DNA from: Ascaphus truei
Taxonomy: Eukaryota > Chordata > Amphibia > Anura > Ascaphidae
Length of the DNA stretch: 64,000 bases
Assembly: GCA_036426205.1 (NCBI GenBank)
Contig: CM071568.1
Coordinates: 39,668,066-39,732,065, forward strand
Reading direction: 5' to 3'
Under the pieces are notes generated by a model. That model made no database searches. It was not told the DNA's origin and saw nothing but the letters and a program-made list of their open reading frames with translations. The position numbers and the translations under genes were made by a program. Of this stretch, positions 12,416-25,186 are shown in pieces (position 1 is the first letter of the stretch; every line of letters starts with the position of its first letter).

Positions 12416-13706
12416 TGTAGCCAGGTCCCCTCTGGCTCCCCAGACATTCGGTTCTCTCTCTCTTACCTGCGACAGCGTGAGGGCAGTTGCAGGGGTGAGC
12501 GCGTCACCGGGGGCTCCCAGCGACATCAGCTACAGGGCGCTACCATCTTGTGTGCGTTTGCACATACGCAGAAGCTCGCGCACGCGCAGTATAGCCCCAG
12601 ATGCGATACAGCAGCCATTACAGGGAGTGAGAAGAGGCGCTCCATAGTCAGGGACATCTCCCAGTTCGCACATGCGCAGTTAGCAGTGGCGGCGGCCATT
12701 ACACAGTGCGTACGAGGCCCCAATGTTAAAGAGAGCCACCAAGGACTACAATTCCTAGCAGCCTCTGGGGACTGCACTTTCACCCTGGTCACAGGCAGCC
12801 AGACAGCCAATAAGGCTGACAGATTCTTATGCTGCAAAGTTGCAACAATGTTGTGTGAAGACAGCGATTGTCAGTTAGGAGCTGGGACACAGAGAGGCGA
12901 GGGTGTGTTTGTGCAGGGAGGAAAGTAGCCTCCTGCACTAGGCCAGAAGTCTCCCCTTAGCCCCCAGCTAGGCCCTACTCACCTCAGCTTGTGATTACTA
13001 CAGGGACTCCCCTTAGACTAGGGACAGGATCCTGTAGAACCTAGACAAGTGAAAGTCCAGCCAGGAACCGTGACTATCCTGGCAATTACTGTGAAGGTAA
13101 TACATCCTCTGCGTTAGCAGAGATAAGAGACATTATAAAGGTGGATCACTCCATGCGGGAGCCACCCACCGTTGAGGCGGAGGCATCTTGGATCATCTCC
13201 TGGAGCAAGGGATTCCAAGCAAAGGTCATCTGCGCACTCTTGGGACTTTGGGTACAAAGACTTTGGGGATATTGTGTAAGGAGGTTATAGCCCAGTTAGG
13301 GGCAAGGTTATAGCTGCCAGTTAGTGGCAGAGGGTGTCATATATATCGTTGTGCATACTGATGATGTTGCACTGTTAAAGTATGATACTCTGTGTTGTGT
13401 TGCTATACAATGTGATGTGATGTTATTGTGTTATTTGCTCGTTCAGTAAACCTTTTAGCCATAACCCTGGTGTATGTGGTTTCTGGGTGGGTTCCTATGC
13501 TAGGGCCATTCTACATTCCTATAGAATCCTACATAGGTGGAGGCGCTGACCGACGAGAACGTTCCAGAGATTCACCCCAGGCTCTCACTAGCGGAGGCTC
13601 AGGCCTCCTGTGAGCCTGACAGGTATAACGCACCACACCAGGTAACATTAGGTTCCCCGCACACATACACTATATGCGATTGGGTGGGGGGGGAATACCC
13701 GTTACA
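12416..13706 (+). mobile_element. Solo LTR, 1,291 bp, TSD AACA
   Basis: It starts TGTAGCCAGG and ends CCGTTACA, and is flanked by a perfect 4-bp duplication AACA (12,412-12,415 and 13,707-13,710). It is related to the LTRs at 40,407-41,519 and, reversed, 54,170-55,079. It carries the 11-mer TGGAGGCGCTG at 13,538. Four-base duplications and TG...CA ends fit Ty3/gypsy-type integration. No internal region remains, so it arose by LTR-LTR recombination. Frames inside, such as 12,156-12,647, are incidental. Confidence 0.8.
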
Positions 13707-13737
13707 AACATAAATACAAGAATTATTGGGTGGGGTG

Positions 13738-14072
13738 TTTTCATTGCTTTAGTTGTTGTTGCAATAATCTTTCACACCACCAGGAAAATACATCATCTTT
13801 AATGAGGTATTGTAAACAAGATTTAACTTTGTTACTTTTTTTAAACAATTGCAGGGTCGTTGTTTCCCGCCTATAGTTTGTAAACAATCCCAGTGTGGGT
13901 TGTTTGTAGTTATAGATCTAGGCAAGTGGTGCTCAACTTCAGCCTTCAGTGCAAGTCCCCCCCACCCCCCAACAGGTTAGGTTTTTAGAATATCCCTGCT
14001 TCAGCACAGGTGGCTCAATAAGTCCCTGCTCAGGTGGGGACTGATTTGCAACAACAACTAAAGCAATGAAAA
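13738..14072. repeat. Short fold-back repeat
   Basis: TTTCATTGCTTTAGTTGTTG and onward at 13,738-13,764 is mirrored at 14,046-14,072. The centre carries a CCTGCTTCAGCACAGGTGG block, which I associate with dispersed tetrapod repeats. It looks like a MITE-like element with arms of about 27 bp. Confidence 0.5.
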
Positions 14073-14145
14073 TTGGTTTAAGCAGCATCACCGGTGTATT
14101 ATTTGGAATCTCTGGTCTGACTGAGGCCAGACAAGGAACCAGCAT

Positions 14146-14250
14146 TTGGAGGAGCTTTTATGTTTGCTGGGCCTGTCACTCTGCTTGCTGGATCTGCCTC
14201 TCATTTTGTTGGGCTTGCCGCTGCAGGAACTGGGAAAACATTTGCTCCAT
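14146..14250 (-). pseudogene. Gag-like N-terminal remnant, Gln-rich
   Basis: From an ATG at 14,250 the minus strand reads MEQMFSQFLQRQAQQNERQI, followed by a stop after about 23 residues; the frame then continues with QAQQ. A Met start and Gln-rich helical segment a short distance inside an LTR is typical of Ty3/gypsy Gag proteins. It lies downstream of the minus-oriented LTR at about 14,369-14,836, which supports the assignment. The rest of the internal region is lost, and identification is tentative. Confidence 0.45.
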
Positions 14251-14368
14251 ATTATTATTATTATTTTTAAATGTGTGGCCCTTTGGTTTCAGGGGCCACC
14301 CAAAATTCCACTTCTCCCACCACCTGCGTGAGGACGGCCTCGCAGTTTGATCAGTAAGAGTCCCAAAC

Positions 14369-14836
14369 AGTGGGTAATATTTTTAACTTCAGTGGTTTAT
14401 TTTCCACAATCAATCAAACATTAGGCACACTGTCCCTTTAAAGACAACACAAAACATAAAAAGAAAGCCTACTCCACTTTGGGAGACTTACTAAACATTC
14501 CCGGCCCTAGTTACCTGGCTGGCTTTTACCAGTTGTCTGCTCCAAACATATCACACAATATTAGGGACCAATATTAAAGTCCTTATCTTATTGTTGGGGG
14601 AACTCGTCCCCAAGAGAGTCCATGAAATCCCTCTGGATACAGGAACCTGAACAGGACAGCTCTGTAGTCTGACACAGCCCCCTACTACAAGCGGTAGCCT
14701 CCTTATCAAGCTGCATGTCAGCTGTATCAACTTACATCCTGATTGCCCAGGTAATTCTGCCTTTGGGTAATCCTCTGACAGGGTAATCCTATGTTTCCCA
14801 GGAATAGTCATCAGTAAGTAATTTCACCCTGTCACA
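14369..14836 (-). mobile_element. LTR, minus orientation, related to 62,910 family
   Basis: On the minus strand it begins TGTGACAGGG at 14,836. It shares with 30,049 and 62,910 the block with TGTCCCTTTAA, an A-rich AACATAAAAAGAA and a TTTATT polyadenylation region. The 3' boundary near 14,369 is approximate. A gag-like start lies just downstream. It probably is the 5' LTR of a deleted element. Confidence 0.5.
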
Positions 14837-15090
14837 GCAGCCTATTGATTTTATTGCACTTTATTGCCCGGCTCCTGGCCGAATTCCAGTTTATGGTAAA
14901 GCCCTTGAAACTACACAATAAGGAAGAGGGAATTCAGAGATATCATTCCTGGGGTGTACCCCATGTGAATGAGTGGGGCTGCAGAAGGATTGTGACATAT
15001 GATTCAATTCAACTACACATACAATAATCAAAAGGAACAGCTGAGGCAAATGAAGAGCTGCTGTTTAAGTGTTAATTTCTGTGTTCGATT

Positions 15091-15232
15091 TAATATGAGT
15101 GAAGTTCTATTGTTTTCTTTGTATACTTTACTGAGGAACATTTTGTTAAGAAAGTGTAGCTTTGTTTTATTCCTAAGGTACAATTTCTGCAGTAAAGTAT
15201 ACAAAGAAAACAATAGAACTTCGCTCATATTA
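15091..15232. repeat. Palindrome with 43-bp arms
   Basis: The segment 15,091-15,133 is nearly perfectly complementary to 15,190-15,232 (core GTATACTTTACTG against CAGTAAAGTATAC). The spacer is 56 bases. It overlaps the right arm of the 3 kb inverted repeat. The same arm sequence also occurs once at 12,067, so three copies of this block lie within 3 kb. Confidence 0.8.
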
Positions 15233-18200
15233 CATTGAACATGATCCGGGAGTCCCATTCATGTTACACCAATGACATTTTTTTATGTGCTAAGTGTGTG
15301 TACACATTTTTATGTTCTTATAAAGTATATATTTTGGAGGCAGACAACACTATTTTGGTCTTTTATTTTCAAGATCTGTTGGAGGATTGTGACAGTATAC
15401 TAAGGAGATTGCATCGGAGAGGTATCCTTGCTCCCATCAGAGAGAAAAAGGGTCTCTGATATGCTATATACCTGTGGGAAATATTTGAGTGAAATAGACA
15501 CTATTTGATACACATTTCTCTACGTTGTAAATTGGTTACACTATTATATTTTCTATCCATTTATATACCAACCTTGTGAAAACTCTGTGTTGCCCTTACC
15601 TGGAACACATCACAGAAAGCATGAATGCAATGATACAAATAAAATAAACCTGAGTTCAGGAAAACAAAAACTCTGCTCAAACCATAATTTAACTGCAACC
15701 GTAGAACTTAGAACACAACAACTTAGAAACTGAACTAAGAAAGATGGGTTAGTAATATATAATGCAGAGTTAACTCATCCCTACCAGTGATGGAATAGGC
15801 TTAAGGGTAAGGAAAGGGGAGCAATAGATTATATACTCGCATAACTACAGAAAGCTTTAACCCCTTAGTAACTAAACCGAAAGGGCGTGTACAATTTATT
15901 TTATGATACTGAGATTTTTTTTTTAAGGTTTTAAAATGCATTTTTTTTTAGCAAACAATTTTATGTTAAAGTATAATTGGCTTATTATATTTTAGTTACC
16001 CCAAATGTATCTATTGGTTGTATTTGTTTTAGACAAGAGTAGGTTGCAATATTTGAGTGCACAAAATGGAAGAGACCAGTGACATTTCAAATGTTCTTGT
16101 CATATTAAATCTTTGTTAAATAACAGTTTCAAATACTCATTATCTTTTAGATAAATTGTTTTATTTCAGTTTCCCTAGCTGAAGAATAGGGGTGAGTGCA
16201 AGGTCAATGTGTGTTTTCATGAAAAGCTTTCACGAAGAGCTTCTTTACACGTTCCATTTCAATACTGCACAATAACTGATGTTTTGATGGTAGCAGATAA
16301 CGGTGGAAACTGAAACCAGAAGTAGCTCGCCAAACAGCTTATAACAGGAGTAAGGTTAGAATGTTCTTCCATAGAATACTCCACCACTTATTTATCTAAT
16401 TTTAGAAAAATATTTTGCTAGTAAGATGAACAACTACTAGTATTAATTGCTATACTGTAAATATCATTTTGATTTCTTACACATGCATTTTATCAATGAA
16501 TTACGAAGCTAAAGAGTCTCTCAAACAATCAGACAGTGATGGGGAATGTTCAGCTATTTCAAAAAAACAAAGGAAAGCAAAAACATTGTGAAAATGTTGC
16601 ATTGAGATGACTTTTAGGCGGTTGCAGTATTTGCCTTTAATGAGTAGATTTTTACTCTCAAGTGTTTTTTCTTGGTTCAAATCAATTAAAGTAAGTGAAT
16701 TTTAAAACACGCTAGCAGAGCTTTCAGACTACCTTCGTGTTTTTATTCACCTATGGTAGAATGTGGGAAGACCTACCGTACTTGAAGTTGTGTTCTCCAC
16801 AGTGATTAACTTTTGATCTCATTTTGCAAGATTAAATTGCTTCGTACTTGTAACAAAACACAGGAAGGTCAAGTGTTGCTTGTACGTGCTGTGTTTGTTA
16901 GCTTCTTCATAGTAAATGGTTGATGTGGTAGATTATGGACCATATTAACTAAGGAGTGCAATGCTCTAAGACTTTCAGCGCCAGAAGTCATCATACAGCG
17001 CATTCAATTGAATGACCCATAAGGTGTCTTCTAGCATAGGAGGGTGTCTTATGACATAGCACCGCTTAGTAAACATGAGCCTAAATATTAAGGCATATTA
17101 AAGCTAAACATAATCATAACTACAACTTGTAGCGATAGACAAATGGAAAAAGAAAACTACTAAACTGCAGAGGGTTTTAAAATGGACTCTACAATATAAC
17201 CACAACAAATATTGTTTAAGCTTATTATGTACAGTACAAGAGACTAGCATATAGCTACAACATATTGTAAAAATAAGAATAAGAGTTTGCAAATCCAGGA
17301 TACAGTATGTTACTTTTTTAAAGGTTGTCAAATATTTCCCTCAACAAAGCCTTTTTTAATCAAGCTAGTGCGGTTGACATTTTAAAAGGTCTAATTAGAA
17401 TGATGACTGCTGGAACGACCTGATTTTTCAATAAAGTTTTTTTACGGTTACACGGCTATTTGTCCTGCATTTGTACTCACATTTTGCAGTGCACCTCCTG
17501 CTTTTGTTGTTCTCTAATTAGAATAAAGGAAGTTTATAGATGATTACTGCCATATTTACACGGTTTTTGCTACATACGAAAGAGCAAATTTAGCAGACGC
17601 TTTTCATTCCCTCTCATTATTGCAATATATGAACAATGCACTGGTAAATATCTCCCTTTATATACATTTATAATTCAAATAGGCAGTTTCCTTCTAGCGT
17701 ACTGTACAAAAAAATGCAGATGACAGGACCGTGACAATCTACAATAACACACACTGATAGTTGTATAATAATGATAATAATATCATTTATTTTTATATGT
17801 GAAGGCATTAAAGTTAAAGTGATGTCTATAAACTTTTTAACAAGCAGTTTCATTGGCAGAAGCAATATCATCTTGGAAAGACAATGTCCCTTGTAAACCA
17901 TTACATCTGGGCAACAAGCTATTGGTTCAATTCAAAATATAAGTGTTTCTTAGAATTTGTTCTACTGTGCTAATGTGACTGTCAGATTTAATCAGGAAAT
18001 CTTACTTAAAGCAAACAGGAAAAACTCCTAGACTCAGTGGTGCAAATAAAAGTATCTCCTTGTCTGTGCAGGGAAGGGGAAAGGAAAAGGGGAAATAGGG
18101 TGTAGTTAAGCAGTAAGCTTAATTACTAATATACCTCCAAATAGAGTCACCAATTTGGTATTCCATGGGGTGAGAAACCTATTCTGTGAACACACCTAGG

Positions 18201-18494
18201 ATATTTAGGAAATACACATATTTCATTTGCTAATTTCCCATATTTCTCATCATCAGCCTTTTTTTTTTTTAAGTGAATACAGACCATCACTTAAAGAGGC
18301 ATCGCAATACTTTACAGTCAGTTTGAAAACAACTACAATTAATTACAATTATTTTGTTACACAAGAGACAGACAGGAAAAGCCAGAGTTATAATAATAAA
18401 CGGTTGCATTCAATGCACAAAGGTTATACACATTCATTTGACAGATATTTAAGAGACAGTCTCAGATCTCAGTCACAGTGTGTGTGTTAACAGG
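15233..18494. other. No recognised feature
   Basis: AT-rich sequence without domains in any frame and without clear repeat ends. A small pyrimidine and TTTTTTTT stretch lies near 18,260. Confidence 0.45.
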
Positions 18495-18900
18495 TGTAGC
18501 GCTGTTTCCCCTCACCCTGTGGGAGACGTGGTGGCTACTGAGTGTGTGTGTGTGTGGTGCTTTTACCTGCAGCTCACAGGAGACATGAACCTCCGCTGCT
18601 GGGAGCCTGGGGTGTACCTGATCTGTCCGGTGACAGCGCCTCCACCTGTGAGGGATCCTGACAGTGCTGGATAACCCCTTCACAGGACCCAATGCAATAA
18701 TTGCACACAGCGTATAATAACAGGTTAACTGACATGCAATTGGTAATACATATAACTCAGGCCTCGCACGGCCTTAACCACACACCGTATCCCACTGTCC
18801 AACCACCAAGTCCGCACCCCGATGAGAGTGTCCCCCAACGTACTGAGGTGCCCTGGGCACCTAACCAACCTGGCATCCACAATAGCCAATAGATACAAAA
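18495..18900 (-). mobile_element. Truncated LTR, 54,170 family
   Basis: It begins TGTAGCGCTGTTTCCCC. It matches 54,170 onward through GGGAGCCTG.GGTGTACCTGATC and GACAGCGCCTCCACC (the 11-mer at 18,634). Similarity fades by about 18,900, so only the 3' part of a minus-strand LTR remains. An expanded TG run at about 18,544 is specific to this copy. Confidence 0.65.
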
Positions 18901-19206
18901 AAGAGGGGAGCGCTGGTATAATGACAGATACTAGAAACACAACAGTGATGATGAAATGCACATAAGATCCTTGGAAAGAACCTTAGTAATGGGGAGATGA
19001 AAGTAAATGAAATATAATAACACTACTCACACGGCCATATGTGAGCACACATGAGATAATGGTATCTTTCTGGAGTCATACACCAAGTATCCTCCCTTGT
19101 CTTGGATAAGCCCCAGGGACCGTAGGACCGCCACGGATAAGCCTTCCTTCACAGCAAGATGAAGCCCTCCTCGGTTAGAACTAGACCCAATAGTAGTGAG
19201 TGGCTA

Positions 19207-19490
19207 GCTAAAGACCCCACCCCCAATACATATAATAAAGACCCCCAACTCCCTAATTCATATAAAAAAGACCCCCAACCCAAAATACAGGTAAAAAAGA
19301 CCCTCACCCCCAATACATATAAAAAAGACCCCATACATATTAAAAAGTCTCCCGCCCCCAATACATATTAAAAAGACTCCCACCTCCCCAATACATATTT
19401 TAAAAAAGCCCAGCCCCCAAAACATATTAAAAAAAGACTCCCACCCCCCAATACATATTAAAAAGACCCCCACAATACATATAAAAAAAC
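19207..19490. repeat. Minisatellite, unit about 27-30 bp
   Basis: Roughly ten degenerate copies of a unit like AAAAAGACCCCCAACCCCAATACATAT. Frames on both strands through it give Lys-Asp-Pro or Gly-Val-Phe repeats and are not genes. Confidence 0.85.
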
Positions 19491-20455
19491 TTACCTTGTG
19501 GATGATCAGTCCCTCCCATTAACCGCCATTTCATCAAATCACCCTGTATGACAATCTCACACGGTGATCACCAGTTTCAGGTAAGTACAGTATTTTCACT
19601 TTGTCACTTATTATAAACATTATTATTTTATCATAAAATGTTCTCACACTCCATTAAATATGTGCTTAATAAAGGTTTGCTGCATTCTTAATTGTCATTT
19701 TATTATGTCATGTGACTGAATTTTTTTCCGTAGGGACACATCTCCAGTTATATAATGGAAGTCAATGGGCAAATAGGATTCGATATACGGAATTTCGCTT
19801 TACGGACAACTTTTCCGGAACATATCTGTTCCCTACGTTGAGAGATTCCTGTAGGTCACAATAGAGGTTACATTGGAATTTTCAATAAAAATGTAAAAAA
19901 AAAAAAATACTTTTAGTATACAGGATAACTGATAAGAAATCGTTACTAGATAGGGTTTAGCCCTAAGATATGTTGTTGGTGCTTGTGGCTTATACACTGG
20001 AATAAAATGAAAGGTTACTTATGGCATAGTGTCACTTAGTGACTAAAGTACATGGGCTTTGGCTCATACCTGTATTTATGAAGTGATGCTATTCTATAAC
20101 ATACCTTCCAGCGCAGGTAGACTCTTTATGGCCCATTAAATGAGGGGAGGTGTCTTATTGAAATTGCACAACTTAGTAAATATTGACCTGTATCTTTAGG
20201 CATCTAATGACACCCAAGTCAGTGAGGAATCAGAAGCTAAAAATGTCAGTTTTAAAAGAGACTCTGTTCAAAACAAAATGCGTTTGCTTGATTGTTTTTT
20301 CTTCAATTAAATACATGACATTTTACCCAGTCTTTCCCTATTTTTAACAAAGAACAGTTAGGCTGAGCAATGTTTACATTGCATGTTCCATGTAGAAATA
20401 GAGTAATCCAAGCACATGGAGCTGTTTTAGCAAAACATGGCTTACATGGGATTTA
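19491..20455. other. No recognised feature
   Basis: AT-rich. The part near 19,740-19,850 (GAATTTCGCTTTACGGACAAC) looks like a fragment of a Tc1/mariner-type MITE but no second end was found. Confidence 0.35.
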
Positions 20456-20935
20456 GGGCCTCATGCAGAGAGCAGCGCAAAAAGGAATCTCGCCATTTGC
20501 CGGCGAAAATGGAGCTTTAAACCGCCGGAAAAGGCAAGTTTAAAAAAAAGCGCCATTTTTTTTTTTTTTTGCTTGAAATTCGCCGCGCGGCTGGAGAGTT
20601 TCTAATCTCTCCAGTTTTTTTTTCTGCCGTATGCAGAGAGCCGCGATCGCCATCTAGTGGCTGTTCGCGCCAAAAAAATGGCGCGATTTTCAACATTTTT
20701 CCTCTCCACCAAGCAGCTGGCGCTCCGCGGCCGGTGGAGGGGGAAAAAAAAAACGCGATTTTTTCCTCACTAGTTTCAACAGCGCTTATAGCGCTGGTTG
20801 AAACTCTCCATATGCAGAAAGGCTTGTAAATGCAGTTTTCTGCCCTTTCTGCATATGGAGAAAAAAACTCTCCAAAAAAGATAAAAAATTTCCCCCTCTC
20901 CAATTCTAAATAGCGCTGCTCTCTGCATGAGGCCC
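20456..20935. mobile_element. MITE, 480 bp, TA target site
   Basis: Terminal inverted repeats begin GGGCCTCATGCAGAGAGCAG and extend about 23 bp; the right end carries the complement. TA flanks both sides (20,454-20,455 and 20,936-20,937). The inside contains further subterminal copies of TATGCAGA/TCTGCATA and homopolymers. No transposase is encoded; the 149-residue frame on the minus strand (20,517-20,966) runs past the element end and is incidental. A Tc1/mariner-type mobiliser is inferred from the TA site. Confidence 0.8.
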
Positions 20936-23344
20936 TACGACTGAGAAGCCATATTTCTCCAAACATTAAAATATTCCCTTTACTTCCTGATCAAACGGAC
21001 TACAGCTACTTACCGAGCAAACTATCTGTGACCATCAAATGGGACATTCTTTGTTAAAACTGCATTGGTTAATTTTTCAGAAAGGCAGAAATGTAATTAA
21101 AGAAATAATGGAGGCAATATTTGGATATTACTTTAATAGGAGGGTTAGGGTCCCTTCATTATTCCCGTGCACGTATTCCGCATTTTCTCTAACTTCATTC
21201 GTTGTAGTGCTGCCTATACTCTATACTTTTTGAATGAAGGAAATATTGCTCTGCTATCAAATGTTATTGTTTTGAGTAAAGCATCACTTCAGAATATGTT
21301 CATATCAGGAGATATGTTCAAAGAATTATTGGTCATCAAATCTTAAAATCCATTGGTACAGACCTATAGAGAGGTAAATCACAATATTCATTAACTTCTT
21401 CTTTCATGTAGTAAGCGTACGATAAGTGTATGTTTGGTAGTAATATCTGTTTGACTTGTCAACTTTGTTATGTAAATGAGAACATTTTGTAAAATGAATT
21501 ATTCACATGCTATTCAATCATAATTGACAGATAAAATATCTGGCTTATTTGGAGAGGTTGGCATTTTGTCTATGTATATAATATCAGGATATTGCACATA
21601 ATGGTTAAACGGTGCAATATTCAATATGAACATATTGAACAAATGTTAGCGATATGTTTGACAGGATAGAGCTACATAGGTGACGGATGACTTTACAAAA
21701 CAATTTTTAATATATTATTATTTGTAACATACTGTAGGGGTCTATTAAAGTGTACACACCATTAACTAGAAAGTGAAATTTTTGCAGATAACGCTATAAA
21801 ACATTATTACTGTACACTAATCTGTATATATATTTTTTAAATAAGCACAATTTTCTACTTTTAACACTTTCAATATATTAGTGCGACATTGACTCAGCAC
21901 TAAAGGGAATTATCTATCCCTGAATGTTACAAATTGTGTCATATCTCAGAAGGTTTGGGAGCCTTGGAACCTGAAGAAGAACCCTAAGAGGTCCAAAAGC
22001 TTGTAACATATCAACTATCTGTTGGTCCAATTAAAGGTATTGCACTATATACTGTACAGTACTCTTTCGCCATCCTTTGTCATGTCTCAGAATCTTATCG
22101 TTTTTAAGTGTATGCAAATCAGTCTGTGAATGCAGTGAATTACCACTTTCATGCCACTACTTCTTACCAGTACATATCGCTCTGTTTGTCAACTACAAAT
22201 TAGCATTTTAATTAATATGCTCCATTGCTGTTTATATCCCAATTATTTTAGTAGTTTTTTCAAACTTTGGACTTGTCCATTCCAAGCCTCCAAATGGCTT
22301 CTCTGTAATTAAACTTTTTCTTTTTTTAAAACACGTGTCTGTGACAACATTTTTTCAAAGAAAGTATTTTGTTATAGAAACCTCAAAATACTTTACAATG
22401 TATATGAATATGGAGCTAAGAATAATACAATTTAGAACGAGATGACCATTCTTAGGAGTTGTGAGGCAGCCATTCACTGTAGGACACTGCGAGGCTGAAG
22501 GTTGTTTAGATTCACTACTAATCCCTCTAACTTCTGTTTCTTCTGCAACATAACTTTTTCATCGGTTTTAACAATTTATGGGTAGGGGTATGCCTTTTCT
22601 CTTTCAGAGAACTGTATGTACAATTCTGGGTGGTAGATAAACCAAAATTACAAGTTCGGGTGAGATGCTCCCTTTACGATTTTTTCAGTTTAGACAAGGA
22701 TTAGTTCGGTAATCTTATTCTATAAAATATGGACTATTATTATCATTAGATTATTTGGAACAGAGATTCCTGAGTGAATTTTTAAAACTGCCTTTGACTG
22801 ATGACCTCATTTTTCAAAAGAGTGAACATATCCTCGTGCGATGTCTACATAGAATGCCAAGTAGCCAACATAGATAAAGAGGATAGTGGAAATATGTCTA
22901 CAGGTTGCAGAAAGGGGCATGGTCAATGGTATGGTAGTGTTCAATCAAATATTTTGTACAGTTCAATAAATTCCTCTATTTTAGAGAATCCACAACTCAA
23001 CTCGGATTAAGTACGGCAGAACTAAATACTAATCAGTCTGCTGTTTAACGTAGAGTATGGTCAGAAATAGAATCCAAGGAGGTAATTCATTAAGGTCTGT
23101 TAAACGTAAACACACATGAACAGGGGTTAACTCCCATTCAAGTAAATGGCAGATAACCCTTCTGGTGCATTAACGCATGACAAACCTTAGTGAATCTGCC
23201 ATAAATGTAATGAACTAATTCCCATATGAAGTTCAACATGATGTACAGAAATGATGGAAAATGGTCTTGAATACTTAGAGTGATATGAGAAACTGAAAAG
23301 CAACGTAACATGAGAGGACAAGGAGCTATTGTGAGACTGTTATA
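20936..23344. other. No recognised feature
   Basis: AT-rich sequence. A decayed CTGAAGAAG stem motif lies at about 21,972. No domain was seen in any frame. Confidence 0.45.
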
Positions 23345-23352
23345 CTTTGAGA

Positions 23353-24821
23353 CAGGGCCGGTGCAAGGGTATTTGATGCCCTAGGCAAACCTTCAGCATG
23401 CGCCCCCCACCCTCCCCACACAATTAACTTTCAGATTTTTTTTAATATCTAACTGAACATTTAAATGTTATACCTAATAGATTAATCCATACACACTCCC
23501 CTCCTCTCTCCCTGTTACTCTCTCCCCCTACATTTTCTCCCTCTCTTCCTCATTCTTTCCCCCTCTCTCTCTGTCATTCTCCCCCTCTCTCTCATTCTCT
23601 CCCCCTCTCCCTCATTCTCTTCTTCCTTTCTCTGTCTTTCTCTTCCACCCCTCTCTGCCATTCTCTTTACCCCTCTCTCTGTCATCCTCTCCCCTATCCC
23701 TCATTCTCTCCCACCTCTCTCGTCATTTTGTCTCTCTCTCTATCATTCTCTCTCCCTCTCTATCTGTCATTCTCTCCCCCCATTTCTCTGTAATTCTCTT
23801 CCCTGTCTCTGTAATTCTCCTCACCTCTTTCTGTGTCATTCTACCCACTTTCTGGCTCTGTTATTATTCCCCCCCCCTCTCTGTCATTCTCTTCCTTCCC
23901 CCTCCCCTCTCTCTTTGTCATTCCCTCCTTCCCTCTCAGTTATTCTTTCCCCCCTCATTCACTGTCATTCTCACCTCCCCTCTGTCATTTTCTTCCTCTA
24001 CCATCCCCCTCTCTCTCTGTCATTCTCCCACACTCTCTCTTTCATTCTCTTCCTCCCTTTTCCCATCTCTCTGTCATTCTCCCCCGTCTCAGTCATTCTC
24101 ACCCCTCTCTCTTTCATTATCGTCCCCTCTCTCTCCCTCTGTCATTTTCTTCCTCCCTTTCCCCCCACTCTGTCACTCTCTCCCCCTTTCTCTCTGTCAT
24201 TCTCTTCCTCCCTTTCCCCCTCTCCCTCTGTCATTCTCCCCTGTCTCAGTTATTCCCGCTCTCTCTCTCTGTCATTCTCTTCCCCTCTCTCCCTCTGTCA
24301 TTTTCTTCCTCCCTTCCCCCTCTCTCATTCTCTCCCCTCTCTCTGTCATTCTCTCCCCCCCTATCTCTCTGTCATTCTCTCTCTGCCTGACACACACACA
24401 CAAAACAGAACAAATACACATGACAGCCATAGAAAGCACTCACACTCATACAACAGAGCAAAGCAGAACACAGACACAACAGAGCAGAACATACACAAAT
24501 ATACAGATACACAAACATGCAGAAACACAGAACAGAACAGGACACCCACACCCACAGACACACATAGCAGGACACACACCCTCGCCTCTCTCTGCTCCAT
24601 GCATTGACCCACCCCAAGGCTCCTTACACCTCCTCCTGATTGGCTTCTGCTGGGTAATGCAGCCAATCAGGATGGAGGAAACTGCCCTGCCACCTTGCAA
24701 TGGCTCGCTCTATCCCTGCTCTGGGAGAAATCCCCCCACTAAGCAAACTAGCGGCTGCCAGCCCCAAAATTCTGCTGCACTAGGCAGCCACCTAGTTGGC
24801 CTAGTGGTTGAACCGGCCCTG
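23353..24821. mobile_element. Non-autonomous hAT-like element, 1.47 kb
   Basis: It begins CAGGGCCGGTGCAAGG and ends TGAACCGGCCCTG, a hAT-style CAGGG terminal repeat. It is flanked by 8-bp duplications CTTTGAGA (23,345-23,352) and CTTTCAGA (24,822-24,829), 7 of 8 identical. Most of the body (about 23,490-24,385) is a degenerate TCTCTCTCTGTCATTCTC array, then an ACACA-rich part. Ser-Pro-Leu-rich frames in it are artefacts. There is no transposase. Confidence 0.8.
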
Positions 24822-24886
24822 CTTTCAGAGCGTTCTCCCATTTATCATTTCAATTACTGTAAATGTAACTAAACTGTGAAGGCATG

Positions 24887-25186
24887 TGAAAAAGATATAT
24901 ATCTCTGGCGCCTAACACATATAAATATATGTAAAAATAAAAAATATACAATGTATATTGTATATTTTTTATTTCTACATATATTTATATGTGTTAGGCG
25001 CCAGAGATATATACCTTTTTCACATCACTGTTTCTCTGACCAGGTGGTCAGAGTCATATCTTAGGCAGCCGCCCATATTCTATCACATTTGAATATCAGG
25101 TCACCATCACACTCACTCACTCACTCTTGTGGGTGGATTCATATTATTATACCCTTTAGATTTAGCGCTACCTATTCCTTTTCGTT
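24887..25186. mobile_element. Fold-back retroposed insertion with 17-bp TSD
   Basis: The 17-mer TAAACTGTGAAGGCATG is repeated exactly at 24,870-24,886 and 25,187-25,203. Between them the first 142 bases (24,884-25,025) form a near-perfect palindrome centred near 24,954, with GGCGCC in each arm. After the palindrome come CACTCACTCACTC and CGCTACCTATTCC. A long variable duplication points to LINE-type target-primed insertion. An inverted 5' part is what twin priming produces. Confidence 0.7.

Larger units (their letters stand above)
12067..15138. repeat. Large inverted repeat, arms about 296 bp
   Basis: The segment 12,067-12,362 is the imperfect reverse complement of 14,841-15,138. Shared blocks are CCTCAGTAAAGTATAC, the AACAGCAGCT block, CCACTCATTCACATGGGGTAC and GGCCAGGAGCCGGGCATT. 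The enclosed 2.5 kb is mostly inserted LTR sequence (12,416-13,706 and about 14,369-14,836) and a small fold-back. The right arm continues into a second short palindrome at 15,091-15,232. No transposase is visible. Confidence 0.75.

Noticed and set aside
12156..12647. 163-residue plus-strand frame
   Set aside because: Crosses the boundary between an inverted-repeat arm and a solo LTR, so it cannot be one gene.
19207..19490. Regular repeats that could suggest a CRISPR array
   Set aside because: Units are head-to-tail without unique spacers, degenerate and in a eukaryotic repeat context; this is a minisatellite.
20517..20966. 149-residue minus-strand frame
   Set aside because: Overlaps a MITE and runs through its right terminal repeat into flank; composition follows homopolymers.
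23833..24607. Long Ser/Pro/Leu-rich frames (185 and 230 residues)
   Set aside because: They translate a pyrimidine-rich degenerate tandem repeat inside a hAT element; several frames are open at once and none has a domain.
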